A DNA stretch of 35,746 bases. Source: Leptolyngbyaceae cyanobacterium MO_188.B28. Lineage in GTDB: Bacteria > Cyanobacteriota > Cyanobacteriia > Phormidesmidales > Phormidesmidaceae. Shown piece by piece: positions 1 to 7,599 of the stretch. How positions within the stretch are numbered: the first letter of the stretch is position 1; the number at the start of each line of letters is the position of its first letter. The notes under the pieces are model-generated. The model did no database searches, was not told the DNA's origin, and was given only the letters and a program-made list of their open reading frames with translations. The DNA lies in assembly GCA_030065175.1 (NCBI GenBank), contig JASJDH010000010.1, forward strand, positions 1-35,746. The letters are read 5' to 3'. The position numbers and the translations under genes were made by a program.

Positions 1-1314
1 CTGCTTTGGGGTGTTTTATTGAGTACTCACCCGCCCGCCATCACCAGCTATCTGAATGCCCTGGGGCTAGGAGAAGGCTACTATTCTCAGGCGCTCCATT
101 GGTTTCACTCCAGCGCCTTCAGCATCGATACCTTGTGTTATCGCTGGGGATATTGGCTGAGGGAACATCCCAACGCTCGTCGATTGAAGGGTCGCCCTGT
201 CTATGTCGGGGATGGCGTCAAAGTCGCAAAAGAAGGGCGAAAGATGCCTGGAGTCAAGGGACTCCATCAAGAGTCGGAAGATGTCAGCAAGCCGAAATGG
301 ATCCGAGGACACTACTTCAGCGCCTTGGCCCTGCTATTGGGGGCGGGAGAGGCGCTGTTCGCCGCCCCGATAGGACTGAAACTGCATGACGGGATTGAGG
401 CGGTTGATGCAAAGGCTGACGCCACCGTGGTGGAGAAAATGGCGACCCTGTGTGTCCAGATGATGGTTCAGGGCGGCTATGCTGTCCTAGATGCTTACTT
501 TGCTTCAGCCAAAGTCTTGAAACCATTTCGAGCGCATGGGGTGCATCTGATTAGTCGGGCTAGGATTACAACGGTGGGTCATGCCGCTTTTAGTCGTCGA
601 CCGGGAAAGCATGGCCAGGGACGTCATCGGGAATGGGGCAGTGAGGTCAAATTACGAGAGTTGTTCGCCCCGATTGAGGACTGCGCCGATGCCTCGATTT
701 GGCTGTACGGTCAATACAGGACGGTGTACTACCAATGCTTCGAGTTTTACTGGGATAGCGCCGATGAGTTGGTCTTGTTTGTGTTGACTCAACTCCCTAG
801 TGGAAAGCAGATTATTTTACTCTCTAGCGATGTGACCTTAACGGGAGCCGAAGTGATTGAGGCTTATGGCTGGCGATTCAAAATTGAGGTCAGCTTCCGC
901 ACACTGATTCAACTACTAGGTGGATTTTGCTATCGGTTTTGGCTCAAATCTATGGAAACCGCCTCGAAATGGCCTGATGATTTATCTTTGGCAGACTATT
1001 GTGAAGAGTTTCAACGAGAAGTGACTCGTAAGGTGGAAGCTTTTGAGCGCTTTGTCAATCTCAATGCGATTGCATTAGGTCTACTCCAAGTGCTGGCGCT
1101 AGAAATGCCCCATCATGTTTGGGCGCACTTTCCTCGCTGGTTTCGCACCTTACCCAAGCATGGTTATCCGAGCGAACAGATTGTCCGACTCTCACTCCAA
1201 AATCAACAAGAGATGAATTTATCCCAAAGTATGCCTACTCTACTTTTAACAAAATTACTCGACGATAAACATAAGTCGCTCAAAGAGCCTGATAAAGCTA
1301 CCTTGGCGGCCTGA
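1..1314 (+). CDS. DDE transposase (IS4/IS701-like), 5' end cut by window edge
   Basis: The reading frame is open from base 1, before the first possible TTG start at 19, so the true start probably lies upstream of the window. The protein shows a DDE layout: an aspartate in VGDGVKVAKEGRK, a second aspartate in AVLDAYFAS, and the glutamate in YGWRFKIEVSFRTL, which fits the IS4-type Y-x2-R-x3-E signature. It would catalyse cut-and-paste transposition of its own IS. About 430 residues are visible, normal for the class, and no frameshift is seen, so the enzyme may be active. The right terminal repeat could not be fixed. A CCCGGG hairpin lies about 50 bp after the stop. Family assignment to IS4 or IS701 is by motif only. 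Confidence 0.8.
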   Translation: MLWGVLLSTHPPAITSYLNALGLGEGYYSQALHWFHSSAFSIDTLCYRWGYWLREHPNARRLKGRPVYVGDGVKVAKEGRKMPGVKGLHQESEDVSKPKWIRGHYFSALALLLGAGEALFAAPIGLKLHDGIEAVDAKADATVVEKMATLCVQMMVQGGYAVLDAYFASAKVLKPFRAHGVHLISRARITTVGHAAFSRRPGKHGQGRHREWGSEVKLRELFAPIEDCADASIWLYGQYRTVYYQCFEFYWDSADELVLFVLTQLPSGKQIILLSSDVTLTGAEVIEAYGWRFKIEVSFRTLIQLLGGFCYRFWLKSMETASKWPDDLSLADYCEEFQREVTRKVEAFERFVNLNAIALGLLQVLALEMPHHVWAHFPRWFRTLPKHGYPSEQIVRLSLQNQQEMNLSQSMPTLLLTKLLDDKHKSLKEPDKATLAA

Positions 1315-2129
1315 ATCAGAGAGTGAAAAACCAAGACGAACTTACAGCTGTCCAGTCAAAAAAACACCCGGGCGTCAATAACCCGGGCACACAAAGTTAC
1401 AAAAGATTTGATAATCAATCAATCTACTTATTATTCCGGCAGTGTCAGTTCTGAGTGACAATCAAGTCCGTGCAATGAACTCAGGCGATGAAATAGCCTT
1501 TCTCTCCGCCAGATTGATAAGAAATATAACTGATTAGTAAAAATTATAACCGCTAATATCCCGTGGGTGAAGCCCAAAAGCATTGAAAATCTGAGATCCC
1601 ATGCCCCACAAAAAGGTGTATCCGGTGATCAAGAGGAAAACTCAAACTATCGAATTGTGTTAAGCGGGAATTTATTCAAAGCCTGTGAACCGCCCCTTAA
1701 GCTTCGTCGACCTAGTCCTAATCGGGACCAAATGCTAAGGCGGGTTGAATAATCTAAAAGCAGCAGATAGACCAGCACTCAATGCTTAGTCGCGATCATG
1801 CAGTTGGCGAAACCCTCTGATGCCTAGACTTGTGAGATCGCCGTCGCTGCTTTCAGATCAGCAGGCTAGACAATGGCGAAGAGGTTCGCGGGAGAGACCG
1901 AAGGAAGGGGGAGGATGGCGGTTCAGACGAGAATTTCCTTCGATTAGATTTTCAAATAGTTCTGCACAAGGGATGGCCTGGTTATTCGTTTTGGACAGTA
2001 GTTGCTACGAGCCTTTTAACCGTTGGCGGACGTTGCATTCTGAAAACTCAAGGCCCAGCCAGAGTCTCGCGTTCGAGAGAAAACCGGCAAAGAAATCTGT
2101 ACCACTTTTCGAGAATCTTTAAACAAATA
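1315..2129. other. Gene-free stretch after transposase
   Basis: No convincing gene. The ORFs of 61 and 100 aa here have no recognisable motif and unnatural composition. The stretch holds a CCCGGG...CCCGGG hairpin near 1368-1390, a compound hairpin at 1688-1746 (arms AACCGCCCCTTA and TAAGGCGGGTT with an inner GTCC/GGAC stem) and an 8 bp CGAAGGAA/TTCCTTCG pair near 1900-1940. These could belong to IS ends or to an RNA I do not recognise. Confidence 0.5.
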
Positions 2130-2169
2130 TTGCAAAACTTGAAATAAATTGTTACATTATATTTACACA
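2130..2169 (+). promoter_or_regulatory. Promoter of psb34-like gene, with HLR1-like repeats
   Basis: TTGCAA (2130-2135), a 17 bp gap and TACATT (2153-2158) make a sigma-70-type promoter, giving a leader of about 20 nt. GTTACATT and TTTACACA lie 3 bp apart and resemble the HLR1 box bound by RpaB (two KTTACAWW repeats, normally 2 bp apart). The block TTGAAATAAA..GTTAYATT recurs upstream of the paralog at 19508-19720. Motif identity is seen; RpaB control is inferred. Confidence 0.5.
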
Positions 2170-2187
2170 AGTTAACAAAGGTTTGAT

Positions 2188-2487
2188 ATGTCTTACTCCA
2201 CTGGTAATCCCAACGAACTCCTTTCTCCCTACGGCGAACTGATCCCTTCTGAAGTCAAGGTGCGTCTTGAGCGGGCGGGCGGCCAATTACTTCGTAAGGC
2301 TCCGGCGGCTGGTTCCACCGTTGATCGCGAAGGGTTCTTAAACAATTACGCTGTGGTTCCTCAGATGTCCTATGCGGCTGGTGACACGCCTAAGCAGCAA
2401 CAACAGTTAGGCGCTATTTATGCGGCAGCCACTTGGGGATTGGTCGCTCTAGCTGCTGCAGTCACCTACGCTTCTTTGAGTGTGTAG
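2188..2487 (+). CDS. psb34: Psb34-like photosystem II assembly protein with N-terminal extension
   Basis: A 99-residue protein. Residues 47-62 (REGFLNNYAVVPQMSY) match the conserved stretch of the Psb34/Ssl1498 family, single-helix thylakoid proteins related to high-light-inducible proteins that act in late photosystem II assembly. One transmembrane helix spans about residues 74-93. The family is usually about 55-60 residues. Here some 40 extra residues precede the motif, beginning MSYSTGNPNELLSPYGELIP, and that start is shared with the paralog at 19508-19720. A ribosome site (AAAGG) sits 6 nt before the ATG, and the gene has its own promoter and terminator, so it is likely monocistronic. Family membership is recalled from motif; the role of the extension is unknown. 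Confidence 0.75.
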   Translation: MSYSTGNPNELLSPYGELIPSEVKVRLERAGGQLLRKAPAAGSTVDREGFLNNYAVVPQMSYAAGDTPKQQQQLGAIYAAATWGLVALAAAVTYASLSV

Positions 2488-2596
2488 TTGACCGGTTGAG
2501 CATAAGAATTTTCAAGTTTTTGAGTATTTATCCGTCAAAAGCGAATTGCCAGAGCCATATCTAGGTCATTAGTCATCGTCTTGTTCTCCTAAATGT

Positions 2597-2632
2597 GCGG
2601 GTTTCCAATGAGTTGGAAGCCCGCTTTGCTTA
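2597..2632 (+). terminator. Rho-independent terminator of psb34-like gene
   Basis: GCGGGTTTCCA and TGGAAGCCCGC form an 11 bp stem with one G-U pair and a 6 nt loop, followed by TTTGCTT. The paralog at 19508 ends in a closely similar hairpin. Confidence 0.8.
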
Positions 2633-2656
2633 TTGGCGCTAAAAACTTACTCTATG

Positions 2657-2735
2657 GGGGAAATTGTCAGAACTGACTCTTCAAATCTCACATTTGTGGT
2701 AAAGAGGCATCTCTCCCTCTTCTTTTCTCCTCTAA
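2657..2735 (-). repeat. Terminal segment of IS6-like element (repeat shared with 29482-29557)
   Basis: GAAATTGTCAGAACTGACTCTTCAAATCTCA and the CT-rich run after it recur at 29482-29557 with a few substitutions. Here the segment follows the C-terminal end of the decayed transposase at 2819-3152, so it is probably the 3' end of that IS. A related sequence forms the ends of the small element at 25655-25809. Confidence 0.55.
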
Positions 2736-2818
2736 GCCGCCTCAAATATCTCTTGCAACGCATCAACTCGCTGTAGAAAGTGTTCTCGTCGATCGGAGAG
2801 AGATACGAATTCCGCCAT

Positions 2819-3152
2819 TCACTGACGCGGTCGGAAGAACTGATGCACCTCATCAAACGCTTGACAGAAACGTTTGGCCGACTCAAAGGCGCCAAAGCCA
2901 AGGGTTGGATAGTAGCGTTGCTTGATGGCCTGGTGACTTTGCTCAATCGGATTGCCAAGCAAGAGATAACCGCGTGCTTTACTTCAGCTCCCAGACCTTC
3001 TTTAATGGCCCGAGGATAGGAGTTGAGTCCATCAGTGAACACTTGTTCTGGAGAAACATCGGCACCCGCTTGAGCTTGTTGAAAGAAGGCTTTAGCCGCC
3101 TCCATATCTCGCGTCTCACTGAGTCTGACATCCACCAAGAAAGATTGGGACT
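2819..3152 (-). pseudogene. IS6-like transposase remnant, frameshifted and 5'-truncated
   Basis: Two minus-strand frames together give one transposase C-terminal half. The first reads FLVDVRLSETRDMEAAKAFF and VFTDGLNSYPRAI, where FTDG...YPRAI carries a catalytic aspartate. A frameshift near 2950 moves to the second frame, LLLGNPIEQSHQAIKQRYYPTLGFGAFESAKRFCQAFDEVHQFF, which holds the catalytic glutamate region and ends at TGA 2819-2821. The N-terminal half is missing: homology stops near 3152, just where an IS200 right-end remnant begins. The 163 aa ORF in the track is only the first frame read past the shift. It is inactive. Confidence 0.75.
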
Positions 3153-3159
3153 AAGGGTC

Positions 3160-3222
3160 GCCCGTCTTTGAGACGGTCCCACTCAATAAGCCACCAGCTT
3201 TGCTGGTAGTGCGCTGACTGTC
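3160..3222 (+). mobile_element. IS200/IS605-type right-end remnant
   Basis: CCGTCTTTGAGACGG followed by TAAGCCACCAGCTTTGCTGGTAGTG...CTGACT aligns with the right end of the intact IS200 element at 30940-31000. Both hairpins are kept by paired changes (CGTC/GACG versus CGCC/GGCG). No transposase is left on its 5' side. The sequence doubles as the last codons of the kinase gene on the other strand. Confidence 0.7.
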
Positions 3223-5399
3223 AGTTTCTTCTTGGCGTAAAGGAACTCCTGTTTTGGCTGACAAACAGGGATCTGAATCACGAACTCTGCTCCCTGTCCT
3301 TGAGAAGATAAACAACACAGTTTGCCGCCATGTTTTTCAACAATAATTTTATAGCTGATAGAGAGTCCCATGCCGGTCCCTTTACCAACCTCTTTAGTTG
3401 TGAAAAAAGGATCAAAGATGTTTTTCTGGATATCTGCTGGAATGCCTGGACCATTATCAGAGATTGCGATTTGGACCCACTCCGAATCGATTGCTGAGGT
3501 ACGAATTATAATTTGATTAGGATTCTCTCTAATTTCTTGAAACGTGCGGTTTTTGTTGGCTAATTCCAAAGCATCAATGCCGTTGGCGAGGAGGTTCATC
3601 AATACCTGGTTGAGTTGACCAGGATAGCATTCGACCATAGGTAAATCTCCATACTCTTGGATTACCTCAATCGCCGGACGGTGTGATTTGCCCTTGAGCC
3701 GATGCTGGAGAATCATTAAGGTCCCTTCAATCCCTTCGTGAATATCAACGGTCTTAAATTCCGCTTCATCCATGCGGGAGAAATTTCGTAGCGACAGCAC
3801 AATCTGACGGATGCGATCAGTGCCGACTTTCATGGATTGAATCATGTCAATCAAATCTTGCTGCAAAAACGCTAGTTCAATGTCCTCAGCCTCAGCCTGG
3901 ATTTCGGGAACAGGCTGAGGATAATGTGTTTGATAAAGTTGTAGAAAATCTAATAACTCCTGAGCGTACTCCTGCACATGCTTGAGATTGCCGTGAATAA
4001 AGTTGACCGGATTATTAATTTCATGGGCAATCCCAGCTACAAGTTGGCCCAAGGCCGACATTTTTTCATTTTGAACGAGTTGAAGTTGGATTTGGCGAAG
4101 TTCTTTTAATGTCAGCGAAAGTTTTTCTGTACGCTCTTCCAGACTCTGTCGAGCCTGGCTTAATTCCTGGGTATGATTGTCTGTCCATTCTAAAAGCTGG
4201 TTAAGAGAAGCTGCTAAGACACCGACTTCATCCTGGGTTTTTACGGGCATTTTGAGGGTAAAATCGGCTTGTTGAATAACCTGTTGCGTAACTTCCGTTA
4301 ATTTACTCAGGGGCGCTGTTCGCTGGCGCGCAAACTGAGAGGCGATCATCCAACTGATGGCGCCCAAGAATAGAAGCGCTCCACCGAAGAGCAAGAGCCA
4401 TTGACTTTCCAATGCGTAAATTTCATCCAGGTTGGCTGAGGTGATAATCAACCAATCTGTTTGTGGAACTTGAGCAAAGTTATATTGCTGATTGTCATAT
4501 TTCACAGAAGAAGATAAAGTTGTTGACGCCTCACTTTGATTGGCGTTCGCGCCTAGGTCCGACAGAGCTGCTTGCAAGACAGTCGGATCAACCAGTAAGT
4601 CGTGATTGGCGATCGCTCCCTGAGCTGTTACCGTTAAAATGACTTGGGGCTCAGACCCTGATTTAATGATTTGGAGCCGCTCAGATTTCTCCAGAAGTAG
4701 ATTTTCCAACCCGTTTGCTAAGATATTCAGGTTTTTGGCGTCATAGCCTCCCTTTAAAATACCTAAGACTTCCTGAGTGCTCGGATCCTCTATGGCGTAG
4801 ATTATGTCGACCGTGACCGTCTGACTAGACTCGTCATACTCAGGTTCACCGATCCACAGGCCTTGAGCGTTGCCAGTTCGCCACCAATCTTCATCTCGCT
4901 GCACAAAGTCACTGGTGATTTGCGAATAGGCAACGTTGAACCCATACTTTTCAGTCATGAATAACTCGGCAAACCCCCCAACTTCGGCGATTTGCTGTAG
5001 ATACTCAGTCAAGCTGTCATCTGTTTGCAGTACTTTAGTCGCTGCAAATTGGGCTTCCACCTGGTCAATAGGTTGATGATGAAGATTTTCTGCTTCGACT
5101 CTCTCAGTAGCTGAGCGAGCTGCTGATTGAATGAGCGGATTAATAGCCGTGGTTTTGAGCGAGGATAGCGCTTCTTCGAGTTCTCGATGCGTCAGTTCTG
5201 CAGCAAAGATAGATCTCTCATACAATTTAATGTTTGCTTGTTGTGTGGTCAGCCGGTAGATAAAGACTGCGCCTAGCCCGCCTAGAATGGTGAGCGGAAC
5301 TAACGTAATCGGAAGAAAAGTCTTCAGAAGTCTTTGGCGGAGGGGGTAAACGACTTGAGGAACTTTTTCTAAAAAGCCCTTTTGCGCTGGTTCCTGCAT
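3183..5399 (-). CDS. Membrane sensor histidine kinase (dCACHE-HAMP-HisKA-HATPase)
   Basis: A 738-residue sensor kinase of the inner membrane. Helix about 29-50, an extracytoplasmic region about 51-330 of dCACHE type (note DEDWWRTG, typical of CACHE sensors), helix about 333-355, HAMP about 355-408, coiled coil about 410-448, phospho-acceptor His459 in [11 protein letters not shown]-box [11 protein letters not shown] near 603, G1 DNGPGI near 648 and G2 GTGMGLSIS near 674. A long helical insert lies between the H and N boxes, as in the other two kinases of the window. The core should end near QIPV (711). The last ~27 residues are extra, and the final dozen are encoded by an IS200 right-end remnant. 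No response regulator is adjacent. The ligand is unknown. Confidence 0.9.
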   Translation of the reverse strand: MQEPAQKGFLEKVPQVVYPLRQRLLKTFLPITLVPLTILGGLGAVFIYRLTTQQANIKLYERSIFAAELTHRELEEALSSLKTTAINPLIQSAARSATERVEAENLHHQPIDQVEAQFAATKVLQTDDSLTEYLQQIAEVGGFAELFMTEKYGFNVAYSQITSDFVQRDEDWWRTGNAQGLWIGEPEYDESSQTVTVDIIYAIEDPSTQEVLGILKGGYDAKNLNILANGLENLLLEKSERLQIIKSGSEPQVILTVTAQGAIANHDLLVDPTVLQAALSDLGANANQSEASTTLSSSVKYDNQQYNFAQVPQTDWLIITSANLDEIYALESQWLLLFGGALLFLGAISWMIASQFARQRTAPLSKLTEVTQQVIQQADFTLKMPVKTQDEVGVLAASLNQLLEWTDNHTQELSQARQSLEERTEKLSLTLKELRQIQLQLVQNEKMSALGQLVAGIAHEINNPVNFIHGNLKHVQEYAQELLDFLQLYQTHYPQPVPEIQAEAEDIELAFLQQDLIDMIQSMKVGTDRIRQIVLSLRNFSRMDEAEFKTVDIHEGIEGTLMILQHRLKGKSHRPAIEVIQEYGDLPMVECYPGQLNQVLMNLLANGIDALELANKNRTFQEIRENPNQIIIRTSAIDSEWVQIAISDNGPGIPADIQKNIFDPFFTTKEVGKGTGMGLSISYKIIVEKHGGKLCCLSSQGQGAEFVIQIPVCQPKQEFLYAKKKLTVSALPAKLVAY

Positions 5400-5449
5400 A
5401 GTTCAAGTATTTCTCCGGTCAAGCACGTTGTAGTTAGTTTGGTAACGAG

Positions 5450-5638
5450 ATAGTTGAAGCGAAGCTGCGACCCAGTGCAACCAGGCGACCATCCTTATGG
5501 GACAGGGCTCCCACGCCTCAATATTTCCCTAAAAGACTCAATCTATGTTTGCAAATGCACTGAGGAGTCAACGAATTTATGTCGTTTCAGGCCTCATTTT
5601 TTCTAATTGCGCCTCGTTGCAGATTCGCTTCAACTAAT
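5450..5638 (+). repeat. MITE-like element, copy A (~190 bp)
   Basis: Ends are inverted: TAGTTGAAGCGAAGCTGCGA on the left and the complement of TTGCAGATTCGCTTCAACTA on the right, differing at two or three bases. The whole segment aligns, diverged, with 6442-6625; CTCAATCTATGTTTGCAAATGC...GTCAACGAATTT in A matches CTTAATCTATATCTACAAACATGC...CTCAACGAATTT in B. No ORF is present. The flanks 5400-5449 and 5639-5967 show no gene. Confidence 0.6.
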
Positions 5639-5967
5639 CCGCAGGGATGTTCTTCGCTTTTTAGCAGGACATTCGAAGCGCAACTTCAAGTATAAATATA
5701 TACCCTAATAAGTGTTCTTTACAGCATAGCCAGTCCGTCGCTACCCTGCAATACCGTTCTCAAACACTTAAAAATTTAGGTATTTTCAACACCGCAACGC
5801 AATAATTTCTTCTGTAGATTCCCATGGATTTTTGCGTATTTTTTCCATCTATAATGTATGAATCATAGAATCCATTTAGGCAAATACTTAGAATACACGG
5901 AATTGGTGACCGACGCCTTTCCACGGGTCCACCGCCTGCCGAGTTTAACTCTGATACTGCTCAAAGA

Positions 5968-6260
5968 CCGTGATCGGATTCATCAAAGACAAAAGTGCGA
6001 TTAACCTTGCCCGAACATACTTAGGACGGCGAAAAACTTTACAGGATAAGGCTTTTTGTGTGCGGGCCCATTACGTCCCAACAGCAGGACGTGATGATGC
6101 GGCAGTGCGGCAATATATTTGTCATCAAGAAGAGGAAGACAGGCCAATTGACCAATTGAATTTATTTTGGGAAGGACGCCTCCCTTTGAGGGAAACCTGA
6201 CTAACTCGCTTTGAGCGATTCCCGTATGCTAAAGCCTCCGACTTTGCCGGAGGATACCTT
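5968..6260 (+). mobile_element. IS200/IS605-type fragment with C-terminal TnpA remnant
   Basis: The frame beginning VIGFIKDKSAINLARTYLG matches VIGFIKGKSAMAIAREFKG of the intact TnpA at 30490-30909, and VRQYICHQEEEDRP matches its VKRYIREQDIADKG. Homology starts in mid-gene, so the HUH motif and left end are gone. Downstream are two hairpins in the same order as in the intact element: TCGCTTTGAGCGA, then CCTCCGACTTTGCCGGAGG. The 76 aa ORF at 5970-6200 is therefore a pseudogene piece. A 48-codon frame just before it (from 5858, NHRIHLGKYLEYTELV) is not recognised. Confidence 0.75.
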
Positions 6261-6441
6261 TACTGAACCCCTATCCAAAACAATCCTGTAAATCCTGATT
6301 TATACAGACGACAGATCGGCGATCACCTAGTGATAATAACCGTAATAAAGTATAAATTAATACCTATACTTTTCGCGAGGGGCGACGTCAAGGATTCAAA
6401 TATTTCGATGGCGTCGAGGCTTAAACTCCATAAATTCCGAT

Positions 6442-6625
6442 GATTTAAGCAGTGCTGCGACGAAGTGCGATTATTCTGTAACTCTTGTCATATAAGGGTT
6501 TCTTGCCCATGTATTTATACAGATTGCTTAATCTATATCTACAAACATGCTTACAGCTCAACGAATTTGCCTTGTTTCAGGCTTTGGACCCGGTCTAATG
6601 GCGCCTGGTTGCAGCCTCGCTGTGC
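6442..6625 (+). repeat. MITE-like element, copy B (~185 bp)
   Basis: Aligns in the same orientation with copy A at 5450-5638 (shared blocks CTGCGAC..AGTGC, TCAACGAATTT, GTTTCAGGC, TCTAAT.GCGCCT.GTTGCAG). Its terminal inverted repeats are more worn. The group II intron begins about 40 bp beyond its right end. Confidence 0.55.
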
Positions 6626-6664
6626 GATTCGTTTAGCTGGAAAGTCGATCCCTCAAGGATTGAC

Positions 6665-7484
6665 GTGCAGCTAGCGAGGTTCAAAAGAACCTTGACAACT
6701 CAGAGGTCGGATCAGTAACCCCTGGACTTCATATCCAAGGGAGAGCCTGACTGGTCGAGCATAGACCCAGCACCTGCACCCCTGCGGTAGCGACTGAGCA
6801 TCAATCCGTAAAGCGGGGTGAAACGGACGGGAACTCTTAGATTCCAAAGAATTCCCCACCAAGGTGAGCTGACAAGGCTAGGAGACAAACCTATGTCCGA
6901 ACCGTCGTTATGCAACTGAGGGGAAATGGAGTCTGACACCCCTCGTCCAAAATGGACTTGGTGATTCTCAATGAGGCTAGCGAACCTCATCGGAGTGCGA
7001 CCATATCACCCGGCGGAAAGTAGGAGCCTAAATCAGCCCAAATGCCCGACTTCTGGGAACGAAGTAACTCCTCAAGAACATCCTTCAGAAACCTTCTGGG
7101 ACTCTGAAGTAACCAACTCACGGCGCATGTGTTCAGAGGAGAAGGATTGTGTAAGAAGCCAACGCCGTTGGGAAAGCCAGCGGATATGCTGACGTACACA
7201 CTGCTGTCGAGGCAAGTTTCAATGTTGGAGGATAACATGACGGAGTCTGTCAATCAGATATCTGATGCCTGGATAACAGTTAACTGGCCTCAGGCCAGCG
7301 TACTGTGTTCCGCCTCCAGCAGCGAATCTATCGCGCCTCACAACGGGGTGATGCCTCAGGGCTATTGCCCAATCTGCCCCTGAAGTGGGGAAGAGGTAGG
7401 AGAGGAGTCGTGTGAAGGAAAACTTTCAGGCACGATTCTGAAGGCGGGCGGGTCTTCGTGAGAGGACTCGCCTAGCCAACTCAT
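6665..7484 (+). mobile_element. Group II intron with deleted ORF (820 bp)
   Basis: The 5' end GTGCAGCTAGCGAGG fits the GUGYG-type start of bacterial group II introns. A 34 nt domain V at 7405-7438 (GAGTCGTGTGAAGGAAAAC...GGCACGATTC) has complementary outer arms GAGTCGTG/CACGATTC and the expected tetraloop-like turn. It is followed by a domain VI stem (GGCGGGTCTTC gtga GAGGACTCGCC) with a bulged-A context CTAGCC, and a probable 3' end near 7484. Domain I-III structure fills 6665-7220. Domain IV keeps only the first ~50 codons of a maturase. Such an ORF-less intron could splice or move only with a maturase supplied in trans. End points are by consensus, plus or minus a few bases. Confidence 0.85.
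7237..7400 (+). pseudogene. Remnant of group II intron reverse transcriptase/maturase
   Basis: After a strong ribosome site (GGAGGA, 7227-7232), ATG 7237 opens MTESVNQISDAWITVNWPQ, the usual start of cyanobacterial intron-encoded proteins. Near 7305 the frame shifts and continues VFRLQQRIYRASQRGD, again as in intact proteins. After that about 500 codons are missing and the sequence joins the 3' part of domain IV. It encodes no RT, X or endonuclease domain. Confidence 0.85.
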
Positions 7485-7599
7485 CTGACCTATCTTGCAT
7501 TGTAGAATGCACGCTCTTTCATTGCCGGGTTAATAGTCCACAATGCTTCCAAAGAAATCTGGCAAAGACGAAGCTATCTAATTAGATTCTGGAAAATCA

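Noticed and set aside
1560-2120. Possible second group II intron or housekeeping RNA (RNase P, tmRNA)
   Set aside because: No domain V, no GAGGAAAGTCC-type RNase P motif and no tmRNA ends were found.
1820-2122. 100 aa plus-strand ORF
   Set aside because: Composition is not protein-like (Arg/Ser rich, no hydrophobic pattern) and no motif is visible.
6671-7383. Several 63-92 aa ORFs in 6671-7383
   Set aside because: They lie inside the structured RNA of the group II intron; only the maturase stump at 7237 is meaningful.
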